Shown here one piece after another: positions 52,287 through 60,729 of a stretch of DNA of 64,000 bases. Below the pieces are notes generated by a model. That model saw only the letters and a program-made list of their open reading frames with translations. It did no database searches and was not told the DNA's origin. The position numbers and the translations under genes were made by a program. Position 1 is the first letter of the stretch; every line of letters begins with the position of its first letter. The stretch spans positions 3,906,001-3,970,000 of the forward strand of contig JACKBQ010000001.1 of assembly GCA_020634455.1 (NCBI GenBank). The letters run 5' to 3'. The DNA is from Ardenticatenaceae bacterium. Its GTDB lineage: Bacteria; Chloroflexota; Anaerolineae; Promineifilales; Promineifilaceae.

Positions 52287-54983
52287 ATGAGCAAACTATT
52301 CGATCACTTCGGTGCCCGCGCCAAGCTGCCTGGTACCGACGTTTACTACTATCAACTCAACAAGCTGGCCCAATTTGGCAACATCGACCGCCTGCCCTTC
52401 TCCATCAAAGTGCTGCTGGAAGCCCTGCTGCGCACCTGCGATGGCTACGAGGTCAACCCCGAAGATGTGGAAAATCTGGCCAAATGGAACGCCAAAAATC
52501 CGCAAAAAGATGAACTCCCCTTCAAACCAGGGCGCGTGATTTTGCAAGACTTTACCGGCGTGCCTGCTGTGGTAGATTTGGCTGCAATGCGTTCTGCGAT
52601 GGCGCGGCTCGGTGGCGATCCCAAGAAAATCAACCCGATCGTGCCCGTAGATTTGGTCATTGACCATTCGGTGCAGGTAGACCAGTTTGGCTCTGCGGCG
52701 GCTCTTTTCTTCAACGCAGAGCGCGAATTTGTGCGTAACCGCGAGCGGTATGAGTTCCTCAAATGGGGCAAGGAAGCGTTCAAAAACTTTAGCGTTGTGC
52801 CGCCAGCCACCGGCATTGTGCACCAGGTGAACCTGGAGTATTTGGGCAAGGTGGTTATGACCAAGCCAGAAGGAAAGGACACCGTTGCCTTCCCAGACAG
52901 CCTGGTGGGAACCGATTCCCACACGACGATGATCAACGGCCTGGGCGTGGTTGCCTGGGGCGTGGGCGGCATCGAAGCGGAAGCGGTGATGCTTGGCCAG
53001 CCGATTTACATGCTTACCCCAGAGGTCATTGGTGTACGCCTGACCGGGGCGATGCCGGAAGGCGCTACCGCGACTGATCTGGTGCTGGTTGTCACTGAGC
53101 TGCTGCGCAAGAAAGGCGTGGTGGGCAAATTTGTGGAATTTTTCGGCCCCGGCCTCAGCAGCATGACGCTGGCCGACCGGGCTACGATTGCCAATATGTG
53201 CCCCGAATATGGCGCGACCGTTGGCTACTTCCCAGTAGATGACGAGACGCTGAACTACATGCGCGGCACGGGCCGTCCTGAAGAGCTGGTTACGCTGGTA
53301 GAAAAATACAGCAAGGCGCAAGGGCTCTTCCGTACCGACGATATGCCTGATCCGGAATTCACCGACGTGGTAGAGCTGGACTTGGGCTCGGTGCTGCCCA
53401 GTTTGGCCGGGCCAAAACGGCCGCAAGACCGCATCGTACTCTCCGACATGAAAACCAAGTACCGTGAATCACTGTTGGCTCCCGTTGGTCCGCAAGGGAT
53501 TGGTTTGAAAGAGGAAGAATTAGCTCGCACCGCTGTCGTTTCAAACGGCAAAGATGTTGAAATTGGCCACGGCGCGGTGGTGATTGCCGCTATTACCAGT
53601 TGCACCAACACCTCTAACCCCAGCGTGATGCTTGGCGCCGGCTTGGTGGCGAAGAAAGCGGTTGAAGCAGGCTTGAAGGTGCATCCGTACGTAAAAACCA
53701 GTCTGGCTCCTGGCTCCCGCGTGGTGGAAGATTACCTCAAGAAATCGGAGTTGCTGCCGTATCTGGAGCAGCTGGGTTTCCACATTGTGGGTTTTGGTTG
53801 TACCACGTGCATCGGCAACTCTGGCCCGTTGCCAGAACCAGTGAGCAACGCCATCCAGCAGGGCGATCTGGTGGTTTCTTCGGTGCTTAGCGGCAACCGC
53901 AACTTTGAAGGGCGTGTCCATCCGTTGACCAAAACCAACTACCTCGCTTCCCCGCCGCTGGTGGTGGCTTACGCCTTGGCTGGCACGACGGACATCGATC
54001 TGACGACCGATCCCATCGGCACCAACGAAGCGGGTGAGCCGGTTTATTTGCAAGATATCTGGCCCAGCAGCCAGGAAGTAAGCGAAACGGTACTCAAAAC
54101 GATGTCAGCTGATATGTTCCATACCCAGTATGGCAACGTGTACGATGGCAACGAGGAGTGGAACAAGATTCCGGTGCATGGTGGGGAACTGTATGAGTGG
54201 AATGAAGAGTCCACCTACATTCAGGAACCGCCATTTTTTACTGAACTGACGCCAGATGTGAAGCCGATTGAGAATATTGAAAACGCCTGCGTGTTGGTGA
54301 AAGTGGGTGATTCAGTAACAACGGACCACATTTCCCCAGCGGGTGCCATTTCGCGTACCAGCCCGGCAGCGGAATATTTGCTGGAGCGGGACGTTGCGCC
54401 GCAATATTTCAACTCGTACGGTTCGCGGCGGGGCAATGACCGGGTGATGACGCGCGGGACGTTTGCCAACGTACGGCTGCGGAACCAGATGGCTCCCGGC
54501 ACCGAAGGCGGCTGGTCCAAATATTTGCCGGCTGACGAAGTGATGACGATGTACGATGCCTCGCTGAAGTACAAGGCCGACGGCACGCCGCTGGTGGTTT
54601 TGGCAGGCAAGGATTATGGTATGGGCAGTTCACGTGACTGGGCTGCCAAGGGTACCCTTTTGCTTGGCGTGAAGATGGTCATTGCGGAGAGCTACGAGCG
54701 GATTCATCGCAGCAATTTAGTGGGCATGGGCGTGCTGCCTTTGCAATACCAGAATGGCGATTCGGCCCAATCGCTGGGGCTGGACGGCACGGAACGGTTC
54801 TCGACGGTAAACCTGACGGATGAGGTGAAGCCACTGCAAATGATTACGATTCAGGCGGTGAAACCAGACGGCCGTACCATCTTCTTCGATGCGCTGTGCC
54901 GGATTGATACGCCAGTTGAGGTGGATTATTACCGCAACGGTGGTATCTTGCATACCGTTTTGCGTAACTTCTTGAAAGCTTAA
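52287..54983 (+). CDS. acnA: Aconitate hydratase
   Basis: The 898-residue enzyme matches AcnA/IRP1-type aconitases in length. The [4Fe-4S] ligands are the Cys of TSCTNTSNPSV (about 438) and the two in FGCTTCIGNSG (about 504 and 507). Substrate-binding SRDWAAKGTLLLG and the swivel domain at the C-terminus are present. It interconverts citrate and isocitrate. The ATG has GAGGT upstream. Its 2.7 kb has only one ACGGCCGT, at the far 3' end (54868), which is unusual for this window. Confidence 0.97.
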   Translation: MSKLFDHFGARAKLPGTDVYYYQLNKLAQFGNIDRLPFSIKVLLEALLRTCDGYEVNPEDVENLAKWNAKNPQKDELPFKPGRVILQDFTGVPAVVDLAAMRSAMARLGGDPKKINPIVPVDLVIDHSVQVDQFGSAAALFFNAEREFVRNRERYEFLKWGKEAFKNFSVVPPATGIVHQVNLEYLGKVVMTKPEGKDTVAFPDSLVGTDSHTTMINGLGVVAWGVGGIEAEAVMLGQPIYMLTPEVIGVRLTGAMPEGATATDLVLVVTELLRKKGVVGKFVEFFGPGLSSMTLADRATIANMCPEYGATVGYFPVDDETLNYMRGTGRPEELVTLVEKYSKAQGLFRTDDMPDPEFTDVVELDLGSVLPSLAGPKRPQDRIVLSDMKTKYRESLLAPVGPQGIGLKEEELARTAVVSNGKDVEIGHGAVVIAAITSCTNTSNPSVMLGAGLVAKKAVEAGLKVHPYVKTSLAPGSRVVEDYLKKSELLPYLEQLGFHIVGFGCTTCIGNSGPLPEPVSNAIQQGDLVVSSVLSGNRNFEGRVHPLTKTNYLASPPLVVAYALAGTTDIDLTTDPIGTNEAGEPVYLQDIWPSSQEVSETVLKTMSADMFHTQYGNVYDGNEEWNKIPVHGGELYEWNEESTYIQEPPFFTELTPDVKPIENIENACVLVKVGDSVTTDHISPAGAISRTSPAAEYLLERDVAPQYFNSYGSRRGNDRVMTRGTFANVRLRNQMAPGTEGGWSKYLPADEVMTMYDASLKYKADGTPLVVLAGKDYGMGSSRDWAAKGTLLLGVKMVIAESYERIHRSNLVGMGVLPLQYQNGDSAQSLGLDGTERFSTVNLTDEVKPLQMITIQAVKPDGRTIFFDALCRIDTPVEVDYYRNGGILHTVLRNFLKA

Positions 54984-54990
54984 TTTTTGG

Positions 54991-55065
54991 GCCACAGAGA
55001 ACACAGAGGATTAAGAGAAAAACTTCATCTCTAATCTCTCTGTGTCCTCTGTGGCTTTTTTTGAG
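54991..55065 (+). terminator. Terminator-like CACAGA-class hairpin after aconitase
   Basis: GCCACAGAGAACACAGAGG and ATTAAGAGA on the left are mirrored by TCTCTAATCTCTCTGTG and TCCTCTGTGGC on the right, followed by TTTTTTTGAG. The word is shared with 22898. Confidence 0.8.
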
Positions 55066-55122
55066 CACAGGAGATGGTTGGAAACGGCCGTTTCCTGTGC
55101 TTTTTTGTTGGGAGAATGAGCA

Positions 55123-55962
55123 ATGACATTAGCTGAACAGATTCGCGAGATTTGTGAGGGGTTTGACGGCCGTATTGGCCTCGCCGCCATCAATTTGCAA
55201 ACCAACGAAACGGTTGGTTACTTGGCCGATGAAATCTTCCCGACGGCCAGCGTCATCAAGCTGGCGGTGCTGCTGGCGCTGATGCAGCAGGTGGAGGATG
55301 GTCAGTACAGTCTGGATGATCCGCTGATGCTGCGTCGGGCCGACCATGTGGCGGGCAGCGGGCTGCTGCAATTTTTGTCGCCGGGCCTCACCATGCCCAT
55401 CCGCGATTGGGCCTTTTTGATGATGAACATCAGCGACAATCTGGCGACCAACGCGTTGATTGACCACGTGGGTATGGATAAGGTGAATGATTGGCTGGAT
55501 GCCCACGACTATCCCAACGTGCGGTTGCATCGCAAAATCAACTTTAATTTGCTGAAAACGGACCAAAAGCTGTTGGGAACCAGCACCCCGGCGGCGCTAA
55601 CGCGGATGATAACGGCCGTTTACCAACAATCCCATGTTTCTCCCGCTGCTTGCACCGAGATGATGCGCATGATGAACAAGGTAGGGGCCGACCGGGTGGG
55701 GCGGTATCTGCCGTTTGAGCCATACGGCAGCGAAGCACCCGATGCTGAAATATTGCGGTTGGCGGGAAAAACTGGCTCATTGGCGGGGATGCGGGCGCAA
55801 ACGGCCGTCATCTATCGCGGTCAACCGGCAGAAAATCGCGGCTTTGCCCTCACCGTGATGAATGAAGGCAACCCAGAACCAGAACGTTGGCAGCCAGATG
55901 CGCCGGGGGTGTTGGTCATCGGCCGTCTGGCGCGTGCCATTTACGATGAGTGGATGGGGTAG
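55123..55962 (+). CDS. Serine beta-lactamase-fold hydrolase without signal peptide
   Basis: The 279-residue protein has class A beta-lactamase landmarks: S43-x-x-K46 (SVIK), S104-D105-N106 (SDN) and K216-T-G (KTG). I see no clear ExxLN omega-loop glutamate in the expected place, and no signal peptide or lipobox, so a periplasmic beta-lactam-hydrolysing role is doubtful. It may be a cytoplasmic esterase or peptidase of the DD-peptidase fold. GGGAGA precedes the ATG. Four ACGGCCGT copies lie in or just before it. Confidence 0.82.
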   Translation: MTLAEQIREICEGFDGRIGLAAINLQTNETVGYLADEIFPTASVIKLAVLLALMQQVEDGQYSLDDPLMLRRADHVAGSGLLQFLSPGLTMPIRDWAFLMMNISDNLATNALIDHVGMDKVNDWLDAHDYPNVRLHRKINFNLLKTDQKLLGTSTPAALTRMITAVYQQSHVSPAACTEMMRMMNKVGADRVGRYLPFEPYGSEAPDAEILRLAGKTGSLAGMRAQTAVIYRGQPAENRGFALTVMNEGNPEPERWQPDAPGVLVIGRLARAIYDEWMG

Positions 55963-55972
55963 AATATAATTA

Positions 55973-56035
55973 TGAATTGAGAATAATTAACAATGAATTG
56001 AAGGGCGTTTCATTCACCATTCTCAATCCATTATT
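55973..56035. repeat. GAATTGAGAA-class hairpin
   Basis: AATTGAGAATAATTAAC with AATGAATTGAAGG on the left is partly mirrored by TTCATTCACC and ATTCTCAATCCATTATT on the right. It lies between the convergent hydrolase and lipoprotein genes and is less perfect than the others. Confidence 0.55.
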
Positions 56036-56040
56036 TTTGC

Positions 56041-56622
56041 TTACTCCTCTGCCACCCAGCCTAAGATTTCCGCATTGCCCAAATAGCCAGAATCAATTTG
56101 CAGGCGGAAATGGGCGCTGGTGGGGCAGTCGCAGGCGGTACACACAGCTAAATCAATCATTTCGGATGCTTCTACCGGAATGCCGAACGCGACCATATCG
56201 GCAACGGCCGTTTGCAAATCAGGTGTTGCTGGCGCTTCAGCACATTGCGTCCCTACCGGCTTAATGATCCAAATAAGCGTACCGTTCGCTTCCGGGTAAG
56301 GGTCCAGCGGTGGTGGTGGTGGCGGTGCCACATATCCCTCCGGCAGCGGCGTTGGCGATGGGAACGCCGGAGCTGGGTAGCCGTCCGATGCACTTTCCGG
56401 CTCACTAACCGGAGGTGGCGTGAGTGTGGCCCGTGGGAGAACGTCAGGTTCGGGTTGTGATGCGCTGTTGCTATTTTCAGGCGCGGCATTCAGCGCACCC
56501 CCTTCCTCAATATTTTCGACAGGGGTTGGGGTCGGTGCTTCATCGTCAATGGCCGAGCCGCAGGCAACGGCCGTAAACCACACCCCTACTGCTAAAAGTA
56601 AAAACAAAAAAAATCGTTTCAC
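56041..56622 (-). CDS. Small lipoprotein with Pro-rich linker and Cys-rich C-terminal domain
   Basis: The 193-residue protein starts at GTG with AGGAG six bases upstream. The lipobox AVAC (C21) predicts a lipid-anchored extracytoplasmic protein. A Pro/Ser-rich linker (about 28-105) leads to a domain of about 80 residues with four cysteines, one pair and a third in the motif CTACDCP. I recognise no family. It is divergent from the UGA-containing thiol-disulfide lipoprotein across a 270-base spacer. The cysteines make it a conceivable partner, which is only a guess. Confidence 0.8.
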   Translation of the reverse strand: MKRFFLFLLLAVGVWFTAVACGSAIDDEAPTPTPVENIEEGGALNAAPENSNSASQPEPDVLPRATLTPPPVSEPESASDGYPAPAFPSPTPLPEGYVAPPPPPPLDPYPEANGTLIWIIKPVGTQCAEAPATPDLQTAVADMVAFGIPVEASEMIDLAVCTACDCPTSAHFRLQIDSGYLGNAEILGWVAEE

Positions 56623-56831
56623 AATACACTCCTTGGTTCAACAAAATCGTTGCTACAACATTGTAACAAAATGCGCTATTATTCGGAAAATCGAGGATGG
56701 GATGAACGGCTCATTGCCAGACTAAACCACCAATTTGTTTAACAGATACTCAGATGAAGGCAACTTTGCCCCCTAAATTTCGTCGCTGCGCCACATTTTG
56801 TTAAGATACGCCCAGCAAGAGTACAAAAGTG

Positions 56832-56864
56832 CAAAAGCCAAATTACCAGACCAACTGGCTTTTG
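56832..56864 (+). promoter_or_regulatory. Hairpin in the leader of the DsbA-cyclophilin gene
   Basis: CAAAAGCCA (56832-56840) and TGGCTTTTG (56856-56864) form a perfect 9-base stem with a 15-base loop. It is followed by an AT-rich stretch and the GAGGAG ribosome site of the ATG at 56893. It could be an attenuator or an operator; no -35/-10 pair is certain in this 270-base spacer. Confidence 0.5.
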
Positions 56865-56892
56865 TATATTTTTATTGAGGAGACGATTTTCT

Positions 56893-58197
56893 ATGAAAAA
56901 AATGATATGGTTGCTGATGTTGTTGGGCCTGCTTATGGCTTGTGGCCCTTCAACCACCGAACTGGTGCCGCCAGAAACCAATGTCAACGTGAATGTCAAT
57001 GTTGATACGGCCGTTTCCACCGACACCAACACCGAAACCAGCCAAACAGTCGAGCAACCCGGTGCAATACCCCCAGCTGCTAATCTGGATAACTTTGTAC
57101 CTGCCAGCACTGCGGAAGAAGCGGCCGTTACCCGCACCCAAGATTGGCGCAAAGGAGCCACAGACCCCCTCGTCGTCATTATCGAATATGGCGACTTTCA
57201 ATGACCGGGCTGCGCGGCCTTTTCGGTCGTGCTGGAGCGTCTGGTAGACGCCTACCCTGATCATGTACAGCTAGTTTATCGCCATTTTCCCCTAAACAGC
57301 ATTCACACCAACGCCCAAAAAGCGGCCGAAGCCGCCGAAGCAGCAGGCGCACAAGGGGCATTTTGGGAATATCACGACGCCCTGTTTGCCGAGCAAGGCG
57401 ACTGGGCGACCCTGGAGCCAGACGCCAGCCACAACTATTTTGTTGCCCTCGCCGATAAGCTAGGGCTGGATGGCGAGGCGCTTGGCGAAGCCTTAAATAA
57501 CAACACCTACGCCGAATATGTCACCTCAATGGAAACCGAATCCATTGCCATTGGTTTAGGTGGTACGCCCAGCGTCATTGTAGATGGCGTTCTCATCCCA
57601 AACGTCCCCTTCGATTACAACATTTGGGATTCGTACGTGCAGCAGCGTATAGCCATTGCTGAGGCCGAAGCTGCCCTCGCTGATAAGCAGTACGACGACC
57701 CGCCGCCCATGACCATTGACGTGGATGCCAGCTACACGGCCACCATCCTCATGGCCTCTGGCGAAGAAATTGTTATCGAACTGCTACCCAAATCGGCTCC
57801 AGAAACGGTGAACAACTTTGTCTTTTTGGCCGAAGAAGGCTGGTACGACGGCGTCACCTTCCACCGCGTCATTCCGGGCTTTATGGCCCAGACTGGCGAT
57901 CCCACCGGGATAGGCATTGGCGGCCCCGGCTACGCCATCAATGATGAGTTCGATCCGGCACTCTCGCATGACGGCCCCGGCGTTGTTTCAATGGCGAACT
58001 CTGGCCCGAACACAGGCGGTAGCCAATTTTTCATCACCACGGGTGCAGCCACCCACCTGGATGGCCTGCACGCCATCTTTGGCCGCGTGGTCGAGGGAAT
58101 GGACGTTGTAGAAAACATCACCCCACGTGATCCGCAAGACCCATCTGCCCCAGATGGCGATCTCATTGAGACAATCACGATTGAGAAAGGCTCATAG
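56893..58197 (+). CDS. Lipoprotein fusing a DsbA-like thioredoxin domain to cyclophilin, with in-frame UGA (probable selenocysteine) at the CxxC site
   Basis: The coding frame is 435 codons, interrupted only by TGA at 57202-57204 (residue 104). A lipoprotein signal (LLMAC, C17) and Thr/Asn/Val-rich linker lead to a DsbA-type domain. It contains VVIIEYGDFQ, then the TGA, then PGCAAFSVVLERLVDAYPDHVQLVYRHFPL. Family members have a Cys where the TGA stands, so the active site reads U104-P-G-C107. A helical insert and the C-terminal thioredoxin part (GGTPSVIVDGVLIPN) follow. A full cyclophilin domain (about 275-434; FHRVIPGFMAQTGDP, GSQFFITT, HAIFGRV) completes it. It would act outside the membrane as disulfide oxidoreductase plus prolyl isomerase. 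The start ATG has GAGGAG upstream. The alternative is a sequencing error or a recent nonsense mutation. Confidence 0.82.
57202..57251 (+). promoter_or_regulatory. Candidate selenocysteine insertion region (UGA plus two hairpins)
   Basis: After the TGA at 57202-57204 there is an 8-base stem (57212-57219 with 57225-57232, two G-U pairs) with loop TTTTC beginning 16 bases after the TGA. Next is a perfect 6-base stem GCGTCT/AGACGC (57237-57242 with 57246-57251) with loop GGT, 38 bases after it. Bacterial SECIS loops normally lie about 16-37 bases from the UGA and often carry a G at the loop start. The second loop fits the sequence better, the first the distance. Confidence 0.5.
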
Positions 58198-58200
58198 GGA

Positions 58201-58262
58201 GAGTGAAAAGTAATAAGTGAAAAGTGATAAGTTCACTTTTCACTTATTACTTTTTACTTTTA
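58201..58262. repeat. AAGTGATAAGT-class hairpin after the DsbA-cyclophilin gene
   Basis: GAGTGAAAAGTAATAAGTG and AAAAGTGATAAGT are mirrored by TTCACTTTTCACTTATT and ACTTTTTACTTTT. Same word class as 51591 and 62777. It sits between two co-directional lipoprotein genes. Confidence 0.78.
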
Positions 58263-58287
58263 CTACCCCAGAAGTGAAGAGGAAAAA

Positions 58288-59007
58288 ATGAAGCATTCGC
58301 TAAAAAGTCTCGCTGGTTTTTTGCTCGTTTTTTGTTTTACTGCGCTGGCCTGCACCATTCCTGGTACAGGTTCGTCGGACAATGGCAATGCGGAGGCAAC
58401 GGCCGTTTTCACCGATGATTCCGCCACATTTGGTATTCCCACCTACACCTTCGATCTGGAACCAGGCAGCACCGTGCCCGGTTCGCAACTCACCTACGTC
58501 GGTAAAAGTGGGGATTTGTACGATGTCACCATCAACGGAGGGGTTGCCCAAAAACGGGGCGGCGATTCGTTTATTTGGGACGGCATTGTGGCTCCCGGCG
58601 TTCACGCCAATTACAATTTACGTTTGCTAGAGGTTTTTGGCACGTTGCGGGCCGGTGGCATCGTAGAGGTCACCGTTTTGAACCCCGTGCCGACTGCTTT
58701 GAGCCTGATGCCTGAATGGCCCAACGCGATTCGGTACAACAATATCCTCCTGACGCACAGCGTAGCGGTTGGGGAGACAATTCCCGGAACCACGATGGTT
58801 TACGATGGCGTCTCGACCCAGGGCGGTGTTTCCTCTGCCCGGCTAACCGGGTTAACCGGGCATCCGCTGTTTGCCACGGGCGACTCTATTACCTGGATTG
58901 GCAATTTGCGCGAGAATGCCGCTATTCGGTACACGTTCCGGGTAGCTACCTTTAGCGAAAACAGCTTGCAATTGGCTGGCACGGCCGAATTGCTGGTAAA
59001 TCCATAG
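58288..59007 (+). CDS. Lipoprotein with two tandem beta-rich repeats
   Basis: The 239-residue protein has a lipobox (TALAC, C22) and then two related halves. The first contains GSTVPGSQLTYVG, GDSFIWDGIVAPG, NYNLRLLEVFGTLRAGGIVEVTVLNP. The second contains GETIPGTTMVYDG, GDSITWIGNLREN, RYTFRVATFSENSLQLAGTAELLVNP. The repeat unit is about 85 residues and looks like an internal duplication of a beta-sandwich domain. I do not recognise the family; other Chloroflexota-like lipoproteins may share it. GAGG lies five bases before the ATG. Confidence 0.8.
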   Translation: MKHSLKSLAGFLLVFCFTALACTIPGTGSSDNGNAEATAVFTDDSATFGIPTYTFDLEPGSTVPGSQLTYVGKSGDLYDVTINGGVAQKRGGDSFIWDGIVAPGVHANYNLRLLEVFGTLRAGGIVEVTVLNPVPTALSLMPEWPNAIRYNNILLTHSVAVGETIPGTTMVYDGVSTQGGVSSARLTGLTGHPLFATGDSITWIGNLRENAAIRYTFRVATFSENSLQLAGTAELLVNP

Positions 59008-59048
59008 AAAACGACACCAACTGTCGTTGACCACCATGAATTATAAAA

Positions 59049-59100
59049 CCACAGATTACACAGATTTCGCAGGTTAAAGCCAAATCTGTGTAATCTGTGG
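59049..59100. repeat. CCACAGATTACACAGATTT hairpin (CACAGATT class)
   Basis: A perfect 19-base inverted repeat (59049-59067 and 59082-59100) with a 14-base loop. It lies between the tandem-repeat lipoprotein and the glycosidase gene, before the AGGAG ribosome site. Confidence 0.9.
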
Positions 59101-59124
59101 TTATTTTCACAGGAGTACACAAGA

Positions 59125-60639
59125 ATGCCGCAGCCGCACCCGAAGTTTGAACGGCCGTCTGACCCCATCGTTGCCCAAAACCAGTTCCGCCAGCAGACGT
59201 ATGCGCCGCAAGCGTGGCCCTCATTTGCCGAGGCCCAGGTCCGGCTGCCCCAGCCCATCCTGCCAGAACACGAAGCGTGGGTGGGACTGTACTGGCGCGC
59301 CTGGGAACTCGCCTGGGGTAACTTGCATCAGCCCGCGCCCGATTCCGGCCTGGTGGCAAATTTCCTCGGTGCAGGGACGGAATCGTTCCTGTTCATGTGG
59401 GACAGCGCCTTTATGAGCCAGTTTGGGCTGTACGGCCGTCGCGCTTTTGACTTTACGGGCAATTTGGACAATCTGTACGCCAAACAACACGATGACGGCT
59501 TTATTTGCCGCCAGATTGATTTGGCCAGCGGGCAAGATTTTTTCTATCCGTTCGACCCCAACGGCACTGGGCCAAACATTTTGGCCTGGACTGAGTGGCG
59601 GCAATATCGCTACACGGGGGACGACGGCCGTTTAGAAAAAGTATTCCCGCCACTGGTGGCTTACCATCGCTGGTGCCAGGCGCACAGAAGCTGGCCCAAT
59701 GGCTTGTACTGGGCTACCGGACACAGCAGCGGCCTGAGCAACCAGCCCCGTGTGCCCAACAGCAGCCTGCACCATCGGCATTGGACCTGGGTAGATGCCT
59801 CCATGCAGGCCGCACTCAGTAGCCTCATTTTGGCTCAGATGGCTACCTTGCTCAAACAGTCTGACCTGGCTAATGAGTTTGAGGCGGAACACACGCGCCT
59901 GATTGGGCTGATTAACAAACATCACTGGAACGAAGCGGCCCAGTTTTACCAGGATGTGGATGCAGACGGCCGTTTTAGCCAGGTAAAAAGTGTCGCCGCG
60001 TATTGGGGTTTGCTAGATACGGGCCTCATTCCAGAGAAGCGGCTGGAGCAGTTTGTGCAGGCGCTGCGCGAAAATTGGGCATTTAAACTGCCGCACCGCG
60101 TACCCAGCCAATCGTCCGACAGCGAGGGGTATAATTATGATTCGGGTAACTATTGGCGAGGTGGCGTCTGGCCAGCCACCAACTTTATGGTGCTGCGCGG
60201 GCTGCGCCACATTGGGCAGCGTGGGTTGGCCCACGAGATTGCCGTGAACCACCTCACCAACGTGGCGCAAGTGTACGATGAAACTGGCGCGTTTTGGGAA
60301 AATTATGCCCCGGAAACGGCCGCTCCCGGTGATCCTGCTGCCGAAAATCCAATCGGTATGGCTGGGGTGAGCCCCATTGCTATTTTGCTGGAGGATGTGA
60401 TTGGCCTGAGTGTGGATTGGCCACAGCGGCGGGTGTTTTGGGATAGGCGGCTGGTTAGCGAACGGCCGTATGGCGTTGAAAATTACCCGCTGGGGTCCAG
60501 TGGTACGCTCACAATCGTGGCCGATGCTCAAAAGCTGACGCTGACCACGGACGTACCCTTTACCCTGACCTTGCGCGATGCCCATCAATCCATGCAAACG
60601 GCCGTACCCAGCGGCACCACCGAAATTGACCTTGAATAA
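59125..60639 (+). CDS. GH63-like (mannosylglycerate hydrolase/trehalase-type) glycosidase
   Basis: The 504-residue protein has no signal peptide and an (alpha/alpha)6-barrel pattern. FMWDSAFMSQFGLYG, DDGFICRQI, NILAWTEWRQY, the aromatic WTWVDASMQAAL, and YNYDSGNYWRGGVWPATNFMVLRGL resemble GH63 members of the mannosylglycerate hydrolase/glucosidase type. The Asp in WDS and a Glu in YETGAFWENY-like context are candidate catalytic residues (in this sequence DETGAFWENY). Substrate is uncertain: alpha-glucoside, glucosylglycerate or mannosylglycerate. AGGAG precedes the ATG. Confidence 0.8.
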   Translation: MPQPHPKFERPSDPIVAQNQFRQQTYAPQAWPSFAEAQVRLPQPILPEHEAWVGLYWRAWELAWGNLHQPAPDSGLVANFLGAGTESFLFMWDSAFMSQFGLYGRRAFDFTGNLDNLYAKQHDDGFICRQIDLASGQDFFYPFDPNGTGPNILAWTEWRQYRYTGDDGRLEKVFPPLVAYHRWCQAHRSWPNGLYWATGHSSGLSNQPRVPNSSLHHRHWTWVDASMQAALSSLILAQMATLLKQSDLANEFEAEHTRLIGLINKHHWNEAAQFYQDVDADGRFSQVKSVAAYWGLLDTGLIPEKRLEQFVQALRENWAFKLPHRVPSQSSDSEGYNYDSGNYWRGGVWPATNFMVLRGLRHIGQRGLAHEIAVNHLTNVAQVYDETGAFWENYAPETAAPGDPAAENPIGMAGVSPIAILLEDVIGLSVDWPQRRVFWDRRLVSERPYGVENYPLGSSGTLTIVADAQKLTLTTDVPFTLTLRDAHQSMQTAVPSGTTEIDLE

Positions 60640-60640
60640 C

Positions 60641-60724
60641 TTACCGCTTAACTACTTGCAAGCTTGCAAACTCGCATACTGGCAAACTTGCCCACTCGCA
60701 AACTTGCAAACTCGCATACTTCTA
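60641..60724 (+). repeat. GCAAACTCGC-class repeat before the nuclease-fold gene
   Basis: ACTTGCAAGCTTGCAAACTCGC, ATACTGGCAAACTTGCC, ACTCGCAAACTTGCAAACTCGC: direct iterations of the word rather than a clean hairpin, though CTTGCAAGCTTGCAAG is locally self-complementary. It ends nine bases before the next ATG. Confidence 0.7.
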
Positions 60725-60729
60725 ACCCC

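Noticed and set aside
57202..57204. Two separate genes: a 103-residue lipoprotein and a GTG-started DsbA-cyclophilin protein
   Set aside because: The second frame would lack a signal peptide, a ribosome site and the first strand and active site of its thioredoxin domain, and the intervening codons match the family exactly.
57205..57228. Genome-wide recoding of TGA as Trp or Gly
   Set aside because: Several ordinary genes (class III aminotransferase, rhomboid, the 22604-22879 gene) end in TGA at the expected length.
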